From Deltaproteobacteria bacterium (GTDB taxonomy: Bacteria; Desulfobacterota; GWC2-55-46): a DNA stretch of 11,012 nt. The notes under the pieces were generated by a model. The model was not told where the DNA came from and ran no database searches. It saw nothing but the letters and a program-made list of their open reading frames with translations. A program made the translations under genes and the position numbers. The stretch spans positions 1 to 11,012 of the forward strand of contig JACRNN010000125.1 of NCBI GenBank assembly GCA_016234955.1, given 5' to 3'. Shown piece after piece: positions 1-6,630 of the stretch; position 1 is the stretch's first letter, and each line of letters begins with the position of its first letter.

Positions 1-16
1 AGTAGCCCCTGGCGTG

Positions 17-68
17 TTGAAGCTCCCCGCAGCAAGCTGCGGGGAATGCGCTCGCTATGCATGTTCAA
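17..68 (+). repeat. Dispersed palindromic repeat, copy A (short form)
   Basis: This 52-bp unit starts TTGAAGCTCCCCGC and ends ATGCATGTTCAA. It holds a perfect 9-bp inverted repeat, CCCCGCAGC (25-33) against GCTGCGGGG (36-44), so in practice an 8-bp stem with a CAAG loop. The outer ends TTGAA and TTCAA are also inverted. It has nearly the same sequence as copy D and shares both ends with long copies B, C and E. The A>G change in the stem relative to D (CCCCGCAGC versus CCCCGCGGC) is matched on the other arm, so pairing is kept. Confidence 0.9.
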
Positions 69-226
69 GCTTGCAAATTGAACCCGAATAGTTCGTGGTT
101 GCCAGATGGAATTTCAAGGTTCAGGCTACAAACCTGAGCCTGCAAAACACCCTTTGCCGCCGTATTTTTTTGTTTCCGCGGCCGCGTCGAGGCACACGTT
201 GCGACATGGAACGGAAGACAAATACC
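69..226. other. Upstream spacer without a gene, with one hairpin
   Basis: I see no credible gene here; the open frame that begins at 106 runs across the start of the ABC ATPase gene in another frame. The visible structure is an imperfect hairpin, GGTTCAGG (118-125) with CCTGAGCC (133-140), loop CTACAAA, one G-U pair. A run of seven T lies at 164-171 but is more than 20 bases from the stem, so this is at best a weak terminator for something upstream on the + strand. Confidence 0.4.
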
Positions 227-256
227 TTGACACGTCGATTTGTTATATAGGATATT
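227..256 (+). promoter_or_regulatory. Predicted sigma-70 type promoter of the metal ABC operon
   Basis: A perfect -35 hexamer TTGACA (227-232) is followed after 18 bases by GATATT (251-256; 4 of 6 matches to TATAAT). Transcription would start about 262-264, almost at the ATG at 266, so the message could be leaderless. This agrees with the lack of a well-spaced Shine-Dalgarno sequence. The motif TGTTATA (241-247) inside the spacer resembles one half of a Zur box, but the other half is not clear. Confidence 0.5.
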
Positions 257-265
257 TAGTAGTCC

Positions 266-952
266 ATGAAGATACTCGAGGTAAGAAACCTTGCCATCAA
301 TATCAACGGCAATACGGTGCTAAAAGACGTCAGCTTCGACGTCAACAAGGGGGACGTGCTGGCCATAATAGGCCCGAACGGCGCCGGCAAAACCGTGCTC
401 TTGAAATCCCTTATCGGGCTCATGCCGCACAGGGGAGAAATAAAGTGGCGCCCGCGGATAAAGACGGGCTACGTCCCGCAGAGGATGGACATAGAGACCG
501 ACGTCCCCCTGACGGTAAAGGAGTTTTTTCATCTCCGCGTCAGGCCTCTAACCGACGCTAAAATCAAGGAGACGCTCGATTTCGTGCAGCTCGATCCGGG
601 GATATTGAAAAAGGGGTTCGGCGAGATATCCATCGGGCAGAGGCAGAGGGTCTTGGTGGCGTGGGCGGTATTAGGCTCTCCCGACGTGCTCCTATTTGAC
701 GAGCCGACCGCCGACATCGACATTGCCGGGCAGGAATCGATCTACAAGATGATATACCACCTTCAGCAGAACATGGGGCTGACGGTCATATTAGTGTCGC
801 ACGACCTCAATATAGTCTACAGCCACGCCGGGGCCGTGCTGTGCCTGAACAGGAAAGGCCTCTGCTACGGCGCCCCGAAAGAGGTGTTGACCCCCCAACA
901 GCTCATGAGCCTTTACGGCGGGGATACGGCGTTCTTCCAGCACAAGCACTGA
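266..952 (+). CDS. Metal ABC transporter ATP-binding protein (ZnuC/MntB-like)
   Basis: A 228-residue cytoplasmic ATPase subunit that would power metal import (Zn or Mn type) with the permease encoded just downstream. Walker A GPNGAGKT is at residues 36-43, the Q-loop glutamine at 72 (YVPQRM), Walker B VLLFDEPTAD at 141-150 and the switch histidine at 179 (LVSHD). The ABC signature is unusual: ISIGQRQR (121-128) in place of the usual LSGGQ. The length fits the family (about 220-270). The C terminus ends in a short His-containing tail (HKH). The ATG at 266 has no good ribosome binding site (AGGA lies 13 bases away), but a promoter directly before it suggests a leaderless message. No substrate-binding protein gene (ZnuA type) is adjacent in the window. 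The family is clear; the metal is not. Confidence 0.9.
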   Translation: MKILEVRNLAININGNTVLKDVSFDVNKGDVLAIIGPNGAGKTVLLKSLIGLMPHRGEIKWRPRIKTGYVPQRMDIETDVPLTVKEFFHLRVRPLTDAKIKETLDFVQLDPGILKKGFGEISIGQRQRVLVAWAVLGSPDVLLFDEPTADIDIAGQESIYKMIYHLQQNMGLTVILVSHDLNIVYSHAGAVLCLNRKGLCYGAPKEVLTPQQLMSLYGGDTAFFQHKH

Positions 953-983
953 GAATACGGGGAGGCCGTAAACGGTAGCAAAG

Positions 984-1760
984 ATGCAGGAACCGGTATT
1001 TCAGATACTCGTTGCCGCCACGGTAGCGGCGAGCGCGAGCCTTTTAGGCTCGTTCGCCATACTCAAGAGGATGGCCCTTGTGGGAGACGCGCTCTCCCAC
1101 GTCGCGCTGCCGGGCATGGCGCTCGCCCTTTTGTTCAAGGTCAACCCCTTCATCGGTGCCGTCGTCTTCCTGGGGGTGACGGTGACGGGGATATGGTTCG
1201 TGGAGTACAAGAGCTCGCTCCCCCTTGAGACCATCGTCGGGGTATTCTTCACCGCGTCGCTCGCGCTCGGGGCGCTCCTGATGCCGGAGCAGGACCTGAT
1301 AGAGGCGCTCTTCGGCAACATCACGGTCTTGAGCCTTGAGGAATCGATAGCCTCCATGACGCTCTCCCTCGTGCTTATCGTCCTGATACTCTCCATTTAC
1401 AGGAAGCTTACGCTCAACATGGTCTCACAGGAGATGGCACAGTCCATAGGCATAAACAACAGGCGTCTGGAGTTCATCTTCCTTGCGTCCTTCGCCCTCG
1501 CCGTGGCCCTCGGGATACGCTTCGTCGGCGCCCTGCTGATGGGCTCTCTCGTCATTATCCCGGCGGCGTCCGCGAAGAACATATCGAGAAGCCTCAAGTC
1601 CTTCATGGCCTCAAGCGTCATATTCGGGGTCTTCTCCGCGGCCCTCGGCATACATCTCTCCTACACGCGCTCCCTCACCCCGGGCCCCACGTTCATCGTC
1701 ATAAGCTCTATCATATTCGTCGCCACGCTCTTCGTCAGGTGGATACAGAGGCCGGCCTGA
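984..1760 (+). CDS. Metal ABC transporter permease (ZnuB/ABC-3 family)
   Basis: A 258-residue polytopic inner-membrane protein, the channel-forming partner of the ATPase 31 bases upstream. The ABC-3 family hallmark GDALSHVALPG is at residues 34-44. The cytoplasmic coupling segment is MVSQEMAQSIGINNRRLEF (146-164), and the membrane-embedded LTPGPTFIVISS (231-242) is typical of ZnuB/MntC-type permeases. Hydrophobic segments run along the whole length, consistent with 7-9 transmembrane helices. The start at 984 follows a purine-rich stretch (GCAAAG), with GGAGG further upstream (961-965), so the ribosome site is weak. Translation probably depends on the ATPase gene as part of one operon. The gene ends 10 bases before the stop codon of the convergent gspN-like gene. 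The substrate (Zn, Mn or Fe) cannot be read from the sequence. Confidence 0.92.
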   Translation: MQEPVFQILVAATVAASASLLGSFAILKRMALVGDALSHVALPGMALALLFKVNPFIGAVVFLGVTVTGIWFVEYKSSLPLETIVGVFFTASLALGALLMPEQDLIEALFGNITVLSLEESIASMTLSLVLIVLILSIYRKLTLNMVSQEMAQSIGINNRRLEFIFLASFALAVALGIRFVGALLMGSLVIIPAASAKNISRSLKSFMASSVIFGVFSAALGIHLSYTRSLTPGPTFIVISSIIFVATLFVRWIQRPA

Positions 1761-1770
1761 AATTAAAAAC

Positions 1771-2646
1771 CTACCTAACGAATACCGGGGCGCCGATCGT
1801 GCCTTTGACCGGTATGGAATAGAAGTTCGCCGACTTCCTGAAGTCGCTCAAAAGCGAGAGCATGTACTCCTTATTGACGAGGCCACCCTTGGGGGTTATC
1901 TCGATGGTCAGCTCGACCGGGCTCTGGGCAAGGGGAGTCCTTATGGCGGTTATCTCCCCCCTCAGGCGCGCCGAGAGGTCTTTGCCCTCTATCCAGAGGC
2001 CGTCTATCAGGGCCTTGCAATCCTTCATCTCGACCTGCCCCCCGGCGCTCTCTATTGGGCCCAACGGCAGGGGGTAGCCCATGACCTTGACCTCACTGCT
2101 CTCTATCCTGTAACCCTTTATGCTGACAGCGCCTTCAGGGCAACCGGCGCCGACCCTGCCGAGAGAGACGCGCGCGTCGATTAGGCCGTTTATCTTTACC
2201 GAGGAGCGGGAAAGGACGGGCAGGTACCTGAGGTCCACCCCCCTGGCCTCCACCGTTAGGGAGCCCACCCCGGAGGGCCTCAATATCGCGTATCCGGTGA
2301 AGCCGCCGTCCCCGGCGTCCCCGTCAATATAGGCGGTGAGCCGGCCGGCAAATAGGCTCAGCGGGTTTACCCGCGCCCTTACCCTGTCAAGGAGCACCAG
2401 CCGCGTTCCTCCGTTGCCGAACACCTCAACGGCGCGAAGCTCGATGCCGAAGGGGAATGCCTTGCCGAAGGACTTCCGGGTAAACGCCACCCCGGCCTCC
2501 CCTGCCGCCTCTTTCAGCCGCCCCTCGATAAGCTCATCCGGTACGAGATGTAACGCGGCGACGCAGAGGAGGAAGAGCGCGGGGATTACAAGCACTGCCG
2601 CGATAACGGACGTCTTTAACGGCGAACGGTTTCCAGGTCTGTTCAC
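1771..2646 (-). CDS. gspN: GspN-like type II secretion system protein
   Basis: A 291-residue protein resembling the GspN family of type II secretion (inner-membrane, periplasm-facing). One N-terminal membrane helix (about residues 13-32) follows a short basic segment, and the rest should be periplasmic. The stretch FPFGIELRAVEVF, followed by LLDRVRARVNPLSLFAGRLTAYIDGDAGDGGFTGYA, matches the family pattern of repeated AsmA-like beta strands. The start is GTG at 2644-2646, supported by AGGAG five bases upstream; the nearby ATG (2660-2662, reading leftward) opens a frame that stops at once. No other gsp genes are in the window, so it is an orphan here. The role of GspN is poorly known even in full gsp operons. 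The assignment rests on recalled family pattern, and a general AsmA/LptC-like periplasmic protein is the main alternative. Confidence 0.7.
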   Translation of the reverse strand: MNRPGNRSPLKTSVIAAVLVIPALFLLCVAALHLVPDELIEGRLKEAAGEAGVAFTRKSFGKAFPFGIELRAVEVFGNGGTRLVLLDRVRARVNPLSLFAGRLTAYIDGDAGDGGFTGYAILRPSGVGSLTVEARGVDLRYLPVLSRSSVKINGLIDARVSLGRVGAGCPEGAVSIKGYRIESSEVKVMGYPLPLGPIESAGGQVEMKDCKALIDGLWIEGKDLSARLRGEITAIRTPLAQSPVELTIEITPKGGLVNKEYMLSLLSDFRKSANFYSIPVKGTIGAPVFVR

Positions 2647-2682
2647 TAAGGCTCCTGTTTCATGGGGAGTTCCATTTCCGGG

Positions 2683-2870
2683 CAGGTTGTTGAAAAAGCC
2701 CTCAAAGTTGCTATTCTGAGGGGCCGAATGCTACGGAGAATCTTATAACATGTTGAATATATCATTGCATAGATTCTTCACTTAGTTCAGAATGACAGGA
2801 TAAAATGGCTCTTCCGCAACCCGATAGTTTCTCCGATAGATTGTGCCCGCTTATCGGAAAAAAAGCAACA
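2683..2870. repeat. Intergenic nested inverted repeat upstream of gspN
   Basis: This gene-free stretch begins with CAGGTTGTTGAAAAAGCC (2683-2700), which resembles the ends of the element at 5747-5970. Then follows a two-tier inverted repeat: ATTCTGA (2713-2719) pairs with TCAGAAT (2787-2793), and AGAATCT (2737-2743) pairs with AGATTCT (2771-2777), around an AT-rich centre. The arms resemble the widespread intergenic motif of the type TTCTTC..CAGAATGACA. A small hairpin, CCGATA (2833-2838) with TATCGG (2852-2857), lies before repeat B. Confidence 0.65.
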
Positions 2871-2987
2871 TTGAAGCTCCCCGCGGCTTTTCCGCGGGGA
2901 ATCTTCGATATGTAAGGAAACAATTTCTATTCGCTCGCTTGACCCCGCAGCCTTGCCGCGGGCCTCGCGCTCGCCATGCATATTCGT
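2871..2987 (+). repeat. Dispersed palindromic repeat, copy B (long form)
   Basis: The long form has two hairpins joined by a conserved linker. The first stem is CCCCGCGG/CCGCGGGG with a CTTTT loop (about 2879-2899). The linker holds ATCTTCGATATGTAAGG and the stretch up to TCGCTCGCT. The second stem is CCCGCAGC/GCCGCGGG with one mismatch (about 2944-2961). It ends GCTCGCCATGCATATTC. Its first 69 bases are identical to copy C read on the opposite strand. It ends about 15 bases before the predicted -35 of the rRNA methyltransferase gene. Confidence 0.92.
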
Positions 2988-3001
2988 GGAGGCGAAAGGA
3001 C

Positions 3002-3030
3002 TTTAAGGGTTGAACCTGTTCGATTATAAT
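3002..3030 (+). promoter_or_regulatory. Promoter of the RlmI-like gene
   Basis: A perfect -10 hexamer TATAAT (3025-3030) lies 17 bases from a weak -35 TTTAAG (3002-3007). Transcription should start near 3036-3038. That is downstream of the first in-frame ATG (3033) and upstream of the Shine-Dalgarno GGAGGGG (3041-3047), so the site also decides the translation start at 3054. Confidence 0.6.
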
Positions 3031-3053
3031 GGATGCCCAGGGAGGGGTTAAAA

Positions 3054-4217
3054 ATGGAAACCGCCGTACTCAACAGGACAAGCCGCATACTCTCGGGCCA
3101 TCTATGGGTCTTTTCAAACGAGCTTGCTGGAAGCCCCAGGAGGTTCGCGCCAGGCTCGCTGGTGGAGCTCAGGGACAGGAGGGATAACTTCCTCGGCATC
3201 GGCTACGCGAACCCGAATTCACTCATCTCGATAAGGATACTTACCAGGCAGAGAGAAGAGATAGACAGGGAATTTTTCAAACGGAGGATATCTTCAGCCC
3301 TTGAGTACAGGATGAGGTTCCTGCGCGGCGCGGATTCGTTCAGGGCCGTTTTCAGCGAGGGGGACCTCCTGCCCGGCCTCATCGTCGATAAGTACGGAGA
3401 CTGCCTCTGCGTGCAGTTCCTGACCCTCGGTATGGAGGCGCGCTCGGAAGCGGCGCTTGAGGCGCTCGACGAGGTCTTCTCCCCGGGGGTTATTGTGCTC
3501 CGGAACGACAGCCCGGCCCGCACGCTCGAGGGCCTGCCCCTCGATAAAAGGGTCGTCAAAGGGAGCCTTGAGAGGCCTCCGGTCATACGGGACAAGGGAC
3601 TGCTATTCGGGATAGACCCCTTATCGGGGCGGAAGACGGGCTTTTTCCTCGACCAGGCCGAGAACAGGAGGGCGTTCGCACGATTGACGGGGGCCGGGGA
3701 GGCGCTCGACCTCTTCTGCAACACAGGGGCCTGGGCCTTGCACATGGCCAAAAACGGCGCGTCCGTCACAGGGGTGGATTCATCCGGGACAGCGGTGGAT
3801 GCGGCCAGGCGGAACGCGGATATGAACGGGCTTGCGGGCGGATGCGTCTTTTTGAAGGCCGACGTATTCGACTTCGTCAGGGGAGAGCTTCCAAGGGGGG
3901 TCCTCTACGACTATATGGTCCTCGACCCTCCGGCCTTTGTAAAGTCCAAGGCTAAGATAAACGAGGCGCTGAGGGCGTACAGGGAGCTCAATACCGCGTG
4001 CTTGAAGCTCCTTAAGAAGGGAGGGCTCCTTGCCACGTCCTCCTGCTCCTACCACGTCGACAGGGAGGCGTTCATGGAGGTGTTGCGGTCGAGCGCCAGG
4101 GACGCCGGAAAACCCGTAAGGGTAGTGGAGATGCGCTCGCAGGCGAAGGACCACCCCCCGCTCCTCTCGGTGCCGGAGACGGAGTACCTCAAGTGCGTGA
4201 TACTGGAGGCTGGTTAG
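3054..4217 (+). CDS. Class I SAM-dependent rRNA methyltransferase, RlmI-like (PUA domain)
   Basis: A 387-residue cytoplasmic enzyme that transfers a methyl group from S-adenosylmethionine to RNA, by family most likely cytosine C5 of 23S rRNA. A PUA-type RNA-binding domain occupies about residues 1-70 and a linker domain about 75-180. The catalytic domain begins at KTGFFLDQAENR (195-206). SAM motif I is LDLFCNTGAW (218-227), the acidic SAM-ribose contact is VTGVDSS (238-244), DPPAF is at 291-295, and SCSYH (330-334) carries the presumed catalytic Cys331. The start at 3054 is preferred over the in-frame ATG at 3033, because GGAGGGG sits six bases upstream and the promoter starts transcription after 3033. 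All key motifs are present. The gene converges on the SLC13-like permease with a 20-base gap. The exact target base is not provable here. Confidence 0.88.
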   Translation: METAVLNRTSRILSGHLWVFSNELAGSPRRFAPGSLVELRDRRDNFLGIGYANPNSLISIRILTRQREEIDREFFKRRISSALEYRMRFLRGADSFRAVFSEGDLLPGLIVDKYGDCLCVQFLTLGMEARSEAALEALDEVFSPGVIVLRNDSPARTLEGLPLDKRVVKGSLERPPVIRDKGLLFGIDPLSGRKTGFFLDQAENRRAFARLTGAGEALDLFCNTGAWALHMAKNGASVTGVDSSGTAVDAARRNADMNGLAGGCVFLKADVFDFVRGELPRGVLYDYMVLDPPAFVKSKAKINEALRAYRELNTACLKLLKKGGLLATSSCSYHVDREAFMEVLRSSARDAGKPVRVVEMRSQAKDHPPLLSVPETEYLKCVILEAG

Positions 4218-4237
4218 GGCGGCGTTGCCATAAAACG

Positions 4238-5488
4238 CTACCCCATTATCTTCAGATACCCCCAGTATACCGCGACGTTTATGATCGTCAGCGGCGCCCC
4301 CACCCTCGCAAAGTCGATGAAGCTCAGCGTGGCGCCCCTTTTCTCCGCGTTCTGGATGACTATGACGTTGCTCGCGGCCCCGAGTATCAGGAGGTTCCCG
4401 GCTATGGTACTCCCGGCCGAGAGCGCCATCATCCCCTCCACGCCTCCCCCCGCGCGCGTGAGCACCGGTAGATACAAAGCGACGAACGGGACGTTTGAAA
4501 GCACCTGGCTCAATAGGACGCTCAGGGCGAATATGGAGTCGGTCGAGGCCGGGTCAAAGCCCGGACGGCGGAGAAGCCCCTGAGCGGCCCCTGAGCTCCA
4601 GACGGCGTCCGTGACGACGAACATCGAGGCGAAGAATACGAGCGTGCGCCAGTCTATCCCCTTCAGGACCCTGACCCTCCTGGGGCTTAAAAATATTATC
4701 GGAGCGGCCGCGATGAGCGCGATATAGGTGAGCCTGAAGTCAAAGGCCGGGGCGAACGATATCGCGGCGGCCTTTAGAGAGACGAGGAGGACCACGAGTA
4801 TCAACGAGACCCTCGATAGAGACGCGAGATGGGGGTCTTTGAGGGCCTCGCGCGAGTTCTCAAGCGGGGTCTTGTGGAAGTGGGCCCTGAAGAATAATTT
4901 GAGGACAAGGTAGGCCGCGAAGATATTTACGACGGTCGGCACGGCAAGGTGCTTGAAGAATACGGCGAACGGGCCGGTGAGGCCCCCGTTTATGGCGACA
5001 AGGAGGTTCTGTGGGTTCCCTATGGGGCTTGCCACGCTTCCGATTGTTACGGCGAAACAAAGCGTTAGAAGCATAAGTTTAGGAGAAATATTATGCTTTT
5101 CCGCGAAGTAGAGGACCAAGGGCGTCCCTATTATCGCTACCGTGTCGTTCATCAGGACGGCGGAGAAAAAGCCCATCACAAAGAGTATGAGGAGGACCAG
5201 CGCGTCGGTGGACCCGGCGGCCTTGAAGACCGAATACGAAAGGTGATAGAGATACCCGCTCTCCACGAGGGCCTCGCCAACGACGAACATCCCGAAAAGG
5301 AAGAGCATCACGTCCGGGTTCACGGCCATCAGGGCCGTCATGGGCGAGATGGAGCCCGCGGCGAGGTCGGCGACGGCTCCGAGGAGCATTATCTGCCAGA
5401 TATCAAGCCTGAGGCCGCCTATCCTTCTAACGGCGGTCATGACCACCACGCCTGCAAGGATTATTATAGGAAAGTAATCTGTCGGCAT
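4238..5488 (-). CDS. SLC13/ArsB-NhaD superfamily ion transporter (permease)
   Basis: A 416-residue inner-membrane protein with about 10-12 hydrophobic segments across its length. Two related halves carry the motifs of the ion transporter superfamily: MNDTVAIIGTPLV (113-125) and SPIGNPQNLLV (154-164) in the first, SNVPFVALYLPV (331-342) and GSTIAGNLLILGAASNVIV (359-377) in the second. The family includes dicarboxylate/sulfate carriers, Na+/H+ antiporters (NhaD) and arsenite carriers (ArsB), and I cannot choose the substrate. The start ATG at 5486-5488 includes the first helix (DYFPIIILAGVVVM) but has no proper Shine-Dalgarno, because repeat copy C ends only three bases upstream. A later in-frame ATG at residue 17 would cut into that helix and is less likely. 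There are no arsenic or sodium genes beside it. Confidence 0.82.
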   Translation of the reverse strand: MPTDYFPIIILAGVVVMTAVRRIGGLRLDIWQIMLLGAVADLAAGSISPMTALMAVNPDVMLFLFGMFVVGEALVESGYLYHLSYSVFKAAGSTDALVLLILFVMGFFSAVLMNDTVAIIGTPLVLYFAEKHNISPKLMLLTLCFAVTIGSVASPIGNPQNLLVAINGGLTGPFAVFFKHLAVPTVVNIFAAYLVLKLFFRAHFHKTPLENSREALKDPHLASLSRVSLILVVLLVSLKAAAISFAPAFDFRLTYIALIAAAPIIFLSPRRVRVLKGIDWRTLVFFASMFVVTDAVWSSGAAQGLLRRPGFDPASTDSIFALSVLLSQVLSNVPFVALYLPVLTRAGGGVEGMMALSAGSTIAGNLLILGAASNVIVIQNAEKRGATLSFIDFARVGAPLTIINVAVYWGYLKIMG

Positions 5489-5490
5489 CC

Positions 5491-5607
5491 TGAATATGCA
5501 TAGCGAGCGCGAGGCCCGCCAGCTATGCTGCTGGGTCGAGCGAGCGAATAGAAATTGTTTCCTTACATATCGAAGATTCCCCGCGGAAAAGCCGCGGGGA
5601 GCTTCAA
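5491..5607 (-). repeat. Dispersed palindromic repeat, copy C (long form, inverted)
   Basis: This is the long form in the opposite orientation to A, B, D and E. Read on the - strand, its first 69 bases equal copy B exactly (5539-5607); the part around the second hairpin has diverged, yet still offers partial pairing (AGC ATA GCT and CCC/GGG ends). It lies against the start codon of the SLC13-like gene and so must form that gene's 5' leader. The + strand reading frame that opens at the repeat's ATG is not treated as a gene. Confidence 0.92.
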
Positions 5608-5670
5608 CTCAGTCATCCCGGAGAGCGGATAGAGGAAGGGTCGCGAAGGTAATCGGCCCGCGGAGACGGC

Positions 5671-5715
5671 GCAAAAAAGACCGAGGGGAGGCCCTGCGCC
5701 CAGGGCCTCCCCTCG
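5671..5715 (-). terminator. Intrinsic terminator of the surE-pcm-nlpD-rpoS-apt operon
   Basis: A perfect 15-bp stem, CGAGGGGAGGCCCTG (5682-5696) with CAGGGCCTCCCCTCG (5701-5715), closes a four-base loop. Read on the - strand it is followed by GTCTTTTTTGC, the U-tract being complementary to the A run at 5673-5678. This is the classic Rho-independent layout. It lies about 255 bases after the apt stop codon and separates this operon from the SLC13-like gene. Confidence 0.88.
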
Positions 5716-5725
5716 CAATCCCAAG

Positions 5726-5970
5726 CCTGCCTCACTTTAGTAACTTGCTGAAAAACTCCAAATTCACGTCAGGCTGCTCAAAAAGCTCCCGACCCATGCT
5801 TCTCGCATGGGTACCCCGAGGAGTCGAGAAGTGAGGCAGGGTTCCCATTGCGTCTTTACAATTGCAATGGGAAGGCGTACTTGTCTCGTACGCCGCAGTG
5901 ACGAGCCGGTCCACCCGCACGAGCAGTGCGGGTCGGACGACACCGCAGATGGGGCTTTTTCAGCAGCCTG
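5726..5970. repeat. Multi-hairpin palindromic element in the apt 3' region
   Basis: No gene is visible here. Outer arms CAGGCTGCTCAAAAAGC (5770-5786) and GCTTTTTCAGCAGCCTG (5954-5970) are inverted with one mismatch; a further GCTGAAAAA copy is at 5747-5755. Between them are four consecutive hairpins: CCCATGC/GCATGGG (5793-5811), TTCCCATTGC/GCAATGGGAA (5842-5873), GGCGTAC/GTACGCC (5874-5894) and CCCGCAC/GTGCGGG (5914-5932). A 12-bp inverted pair, CCTGCCTCACTT (5726-5737) and AAGTGAGGCAGG (5829-5840), overlaps the left side. The element touches the apt stop codon (5971-5973) and would be transcribed as the 3' untranslated region. Confidence 0.8.
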
Positions 5971-6489
5971 TTAGAACTTCATCAGGGAGAATACCGGGTG
6001 CGGGGCGATCTTTTTCCTGCCCTTGAGCTCGTCAAGCTCTATTATGAAGGCGCACTCCACGATATTGCCGCCCATCTTCTTTACGAGCTCCACCACCGCC
6101 CCCGCGGTGCCTCCGGTAGCCAGGAGGTCGTCGGCGATAACGATATTCTGCCCCTTCTTAATGGCGTCCTGGTGTATCTCGAGCGAGTCCCGTCCGTACT
6201 CGAGGGTATAGCTCGCCTTGTGGGTCTTATGGGGCAGTTTTCCGGGTTTCCTTACGAGCACCACCCCCGCGCCTATCTTGTACGCTAACGCGGCCCCCAC
6301 GACAAAACCCCGCGCCTCTATCCCCACGACGAGGTCTATCTTCTTGCCGACGTACCTGTGGCCGAGGAGGTCGACCATCCTCTGGAACATCTCGGGGTCC
6401 TTGCACAGCGTCGTTATGTCCTTGAAGAGTATCCCCTTCTTCGGAAAATCCGGAACGTCCCTTATAAACTTTTTAAGATGCTCTACCAT
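5971..6489 (-). CDS. apt: Adenine phosphoribosyltransferase
   Basis: A 172-residue cytosolic salvage enzyme that makes AMP and pyrophosphate from adenine and PRPP. The N terminus (HLKKFIRDVPDFPKKGILFKDIT, residues 4-26) is typical of Apt. VVGIEARGFVVG (54-65) is the dimer/active-site region. The PRPP-binding loop IVIADDLLATGGT (116-128) has both acidic residues (120-121) and the TGGT turn. The ATG at 6487-6489 is preferred: it gives the usual family length and has GGGGGAAGG just upstream, whereas the longer frame would need a TTG at 6507 without a ribosome site. It is the last gene of the operon, 141 bases after rpoS, with repeat copy D in the spacer. It is complete, and I see no missing key residue. 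Confidence 0.95.
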   Translation of the reverse strand: MVEHLKKFIRDVPDFPKKGILFKDITTLCKDPEMFQRMVDLLGHRYVGKKIDLVVGIEARGFVVGAALAYKIGAGVVLVRKPGKLPHKTHKASYTLEYGRDSLEIHQDAIKKGQNIVIADDLLATGGTAGAVVELVKKMGGNIVECAFIIELDELKGRKKIAPHPVFSLMKF

Positions 6490-6570
6490 GCCCTTCCCCC
6501 GTTTCAATATTTTTTTTGGGACTCGTTGCGCCGGACCCCAATGCTGTCGAACAACTCCGGGCCGCGCATC

Positions 6571-6622
6571 TTGAAGCTCCCCGCGGCAAGCCGCGGGGAA
6601 TGCGCTCGCTATGCATATTCAA
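6571..6622 (+). repeat. Dispersed palindromic repeat, copy D (short form)
   Basis: A 52-bp short form with a perfect stem, CCCCGCGGC (6579-6587) with GCCGCGGGG (6590-6598), and the same ends as copy A (TTGAAGC, ATGCATATTCAA). It begins eight bases beyond the rpoS stop codon, inside the rpoS-apt spacer. It could form a hairpin in the message, but no U-tract follows, so it is not an intrinsic terminator; a role in 3'-end protection or partial attenuation is possible. Confidence 0.92.
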
Positions 6623-6630
6623 CCGCTCCG

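Noticed and set aside
106..561. Open frame on the + strand before and across the ABC ATPase
   Set aside because: It overlaps the well-supported ATPase gene in another frame and its basic, low-complexity product has no family pattern.
2787..2981. Small - strand open frame within repeat B (MHGEREARG...)
   Set aside because: It is made of repeat sequence; no ribosome site or independent conservation is visible. Kept only as support for the in-frame idea at pcm.
5465..5470. TATAAT on the - strand inside the start of the SLC13-like gene as a promoter
   Set aside because: It is produced by Ile codons of the first helix and has no -35 hexamer at a suitable distance.
5496..5834. 112-codon + strand open frame from repeat C into the terminator and hairpin region
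   Set aside because: It consists of repeat and terminator sequence and shows no protein-like features.
6579..6598. Hairpin of repeat D as an intrinsic terminator for rpoS
   Set aside because: No U-tract follows on the - strand; the true terminator layout is at 5671-5715.
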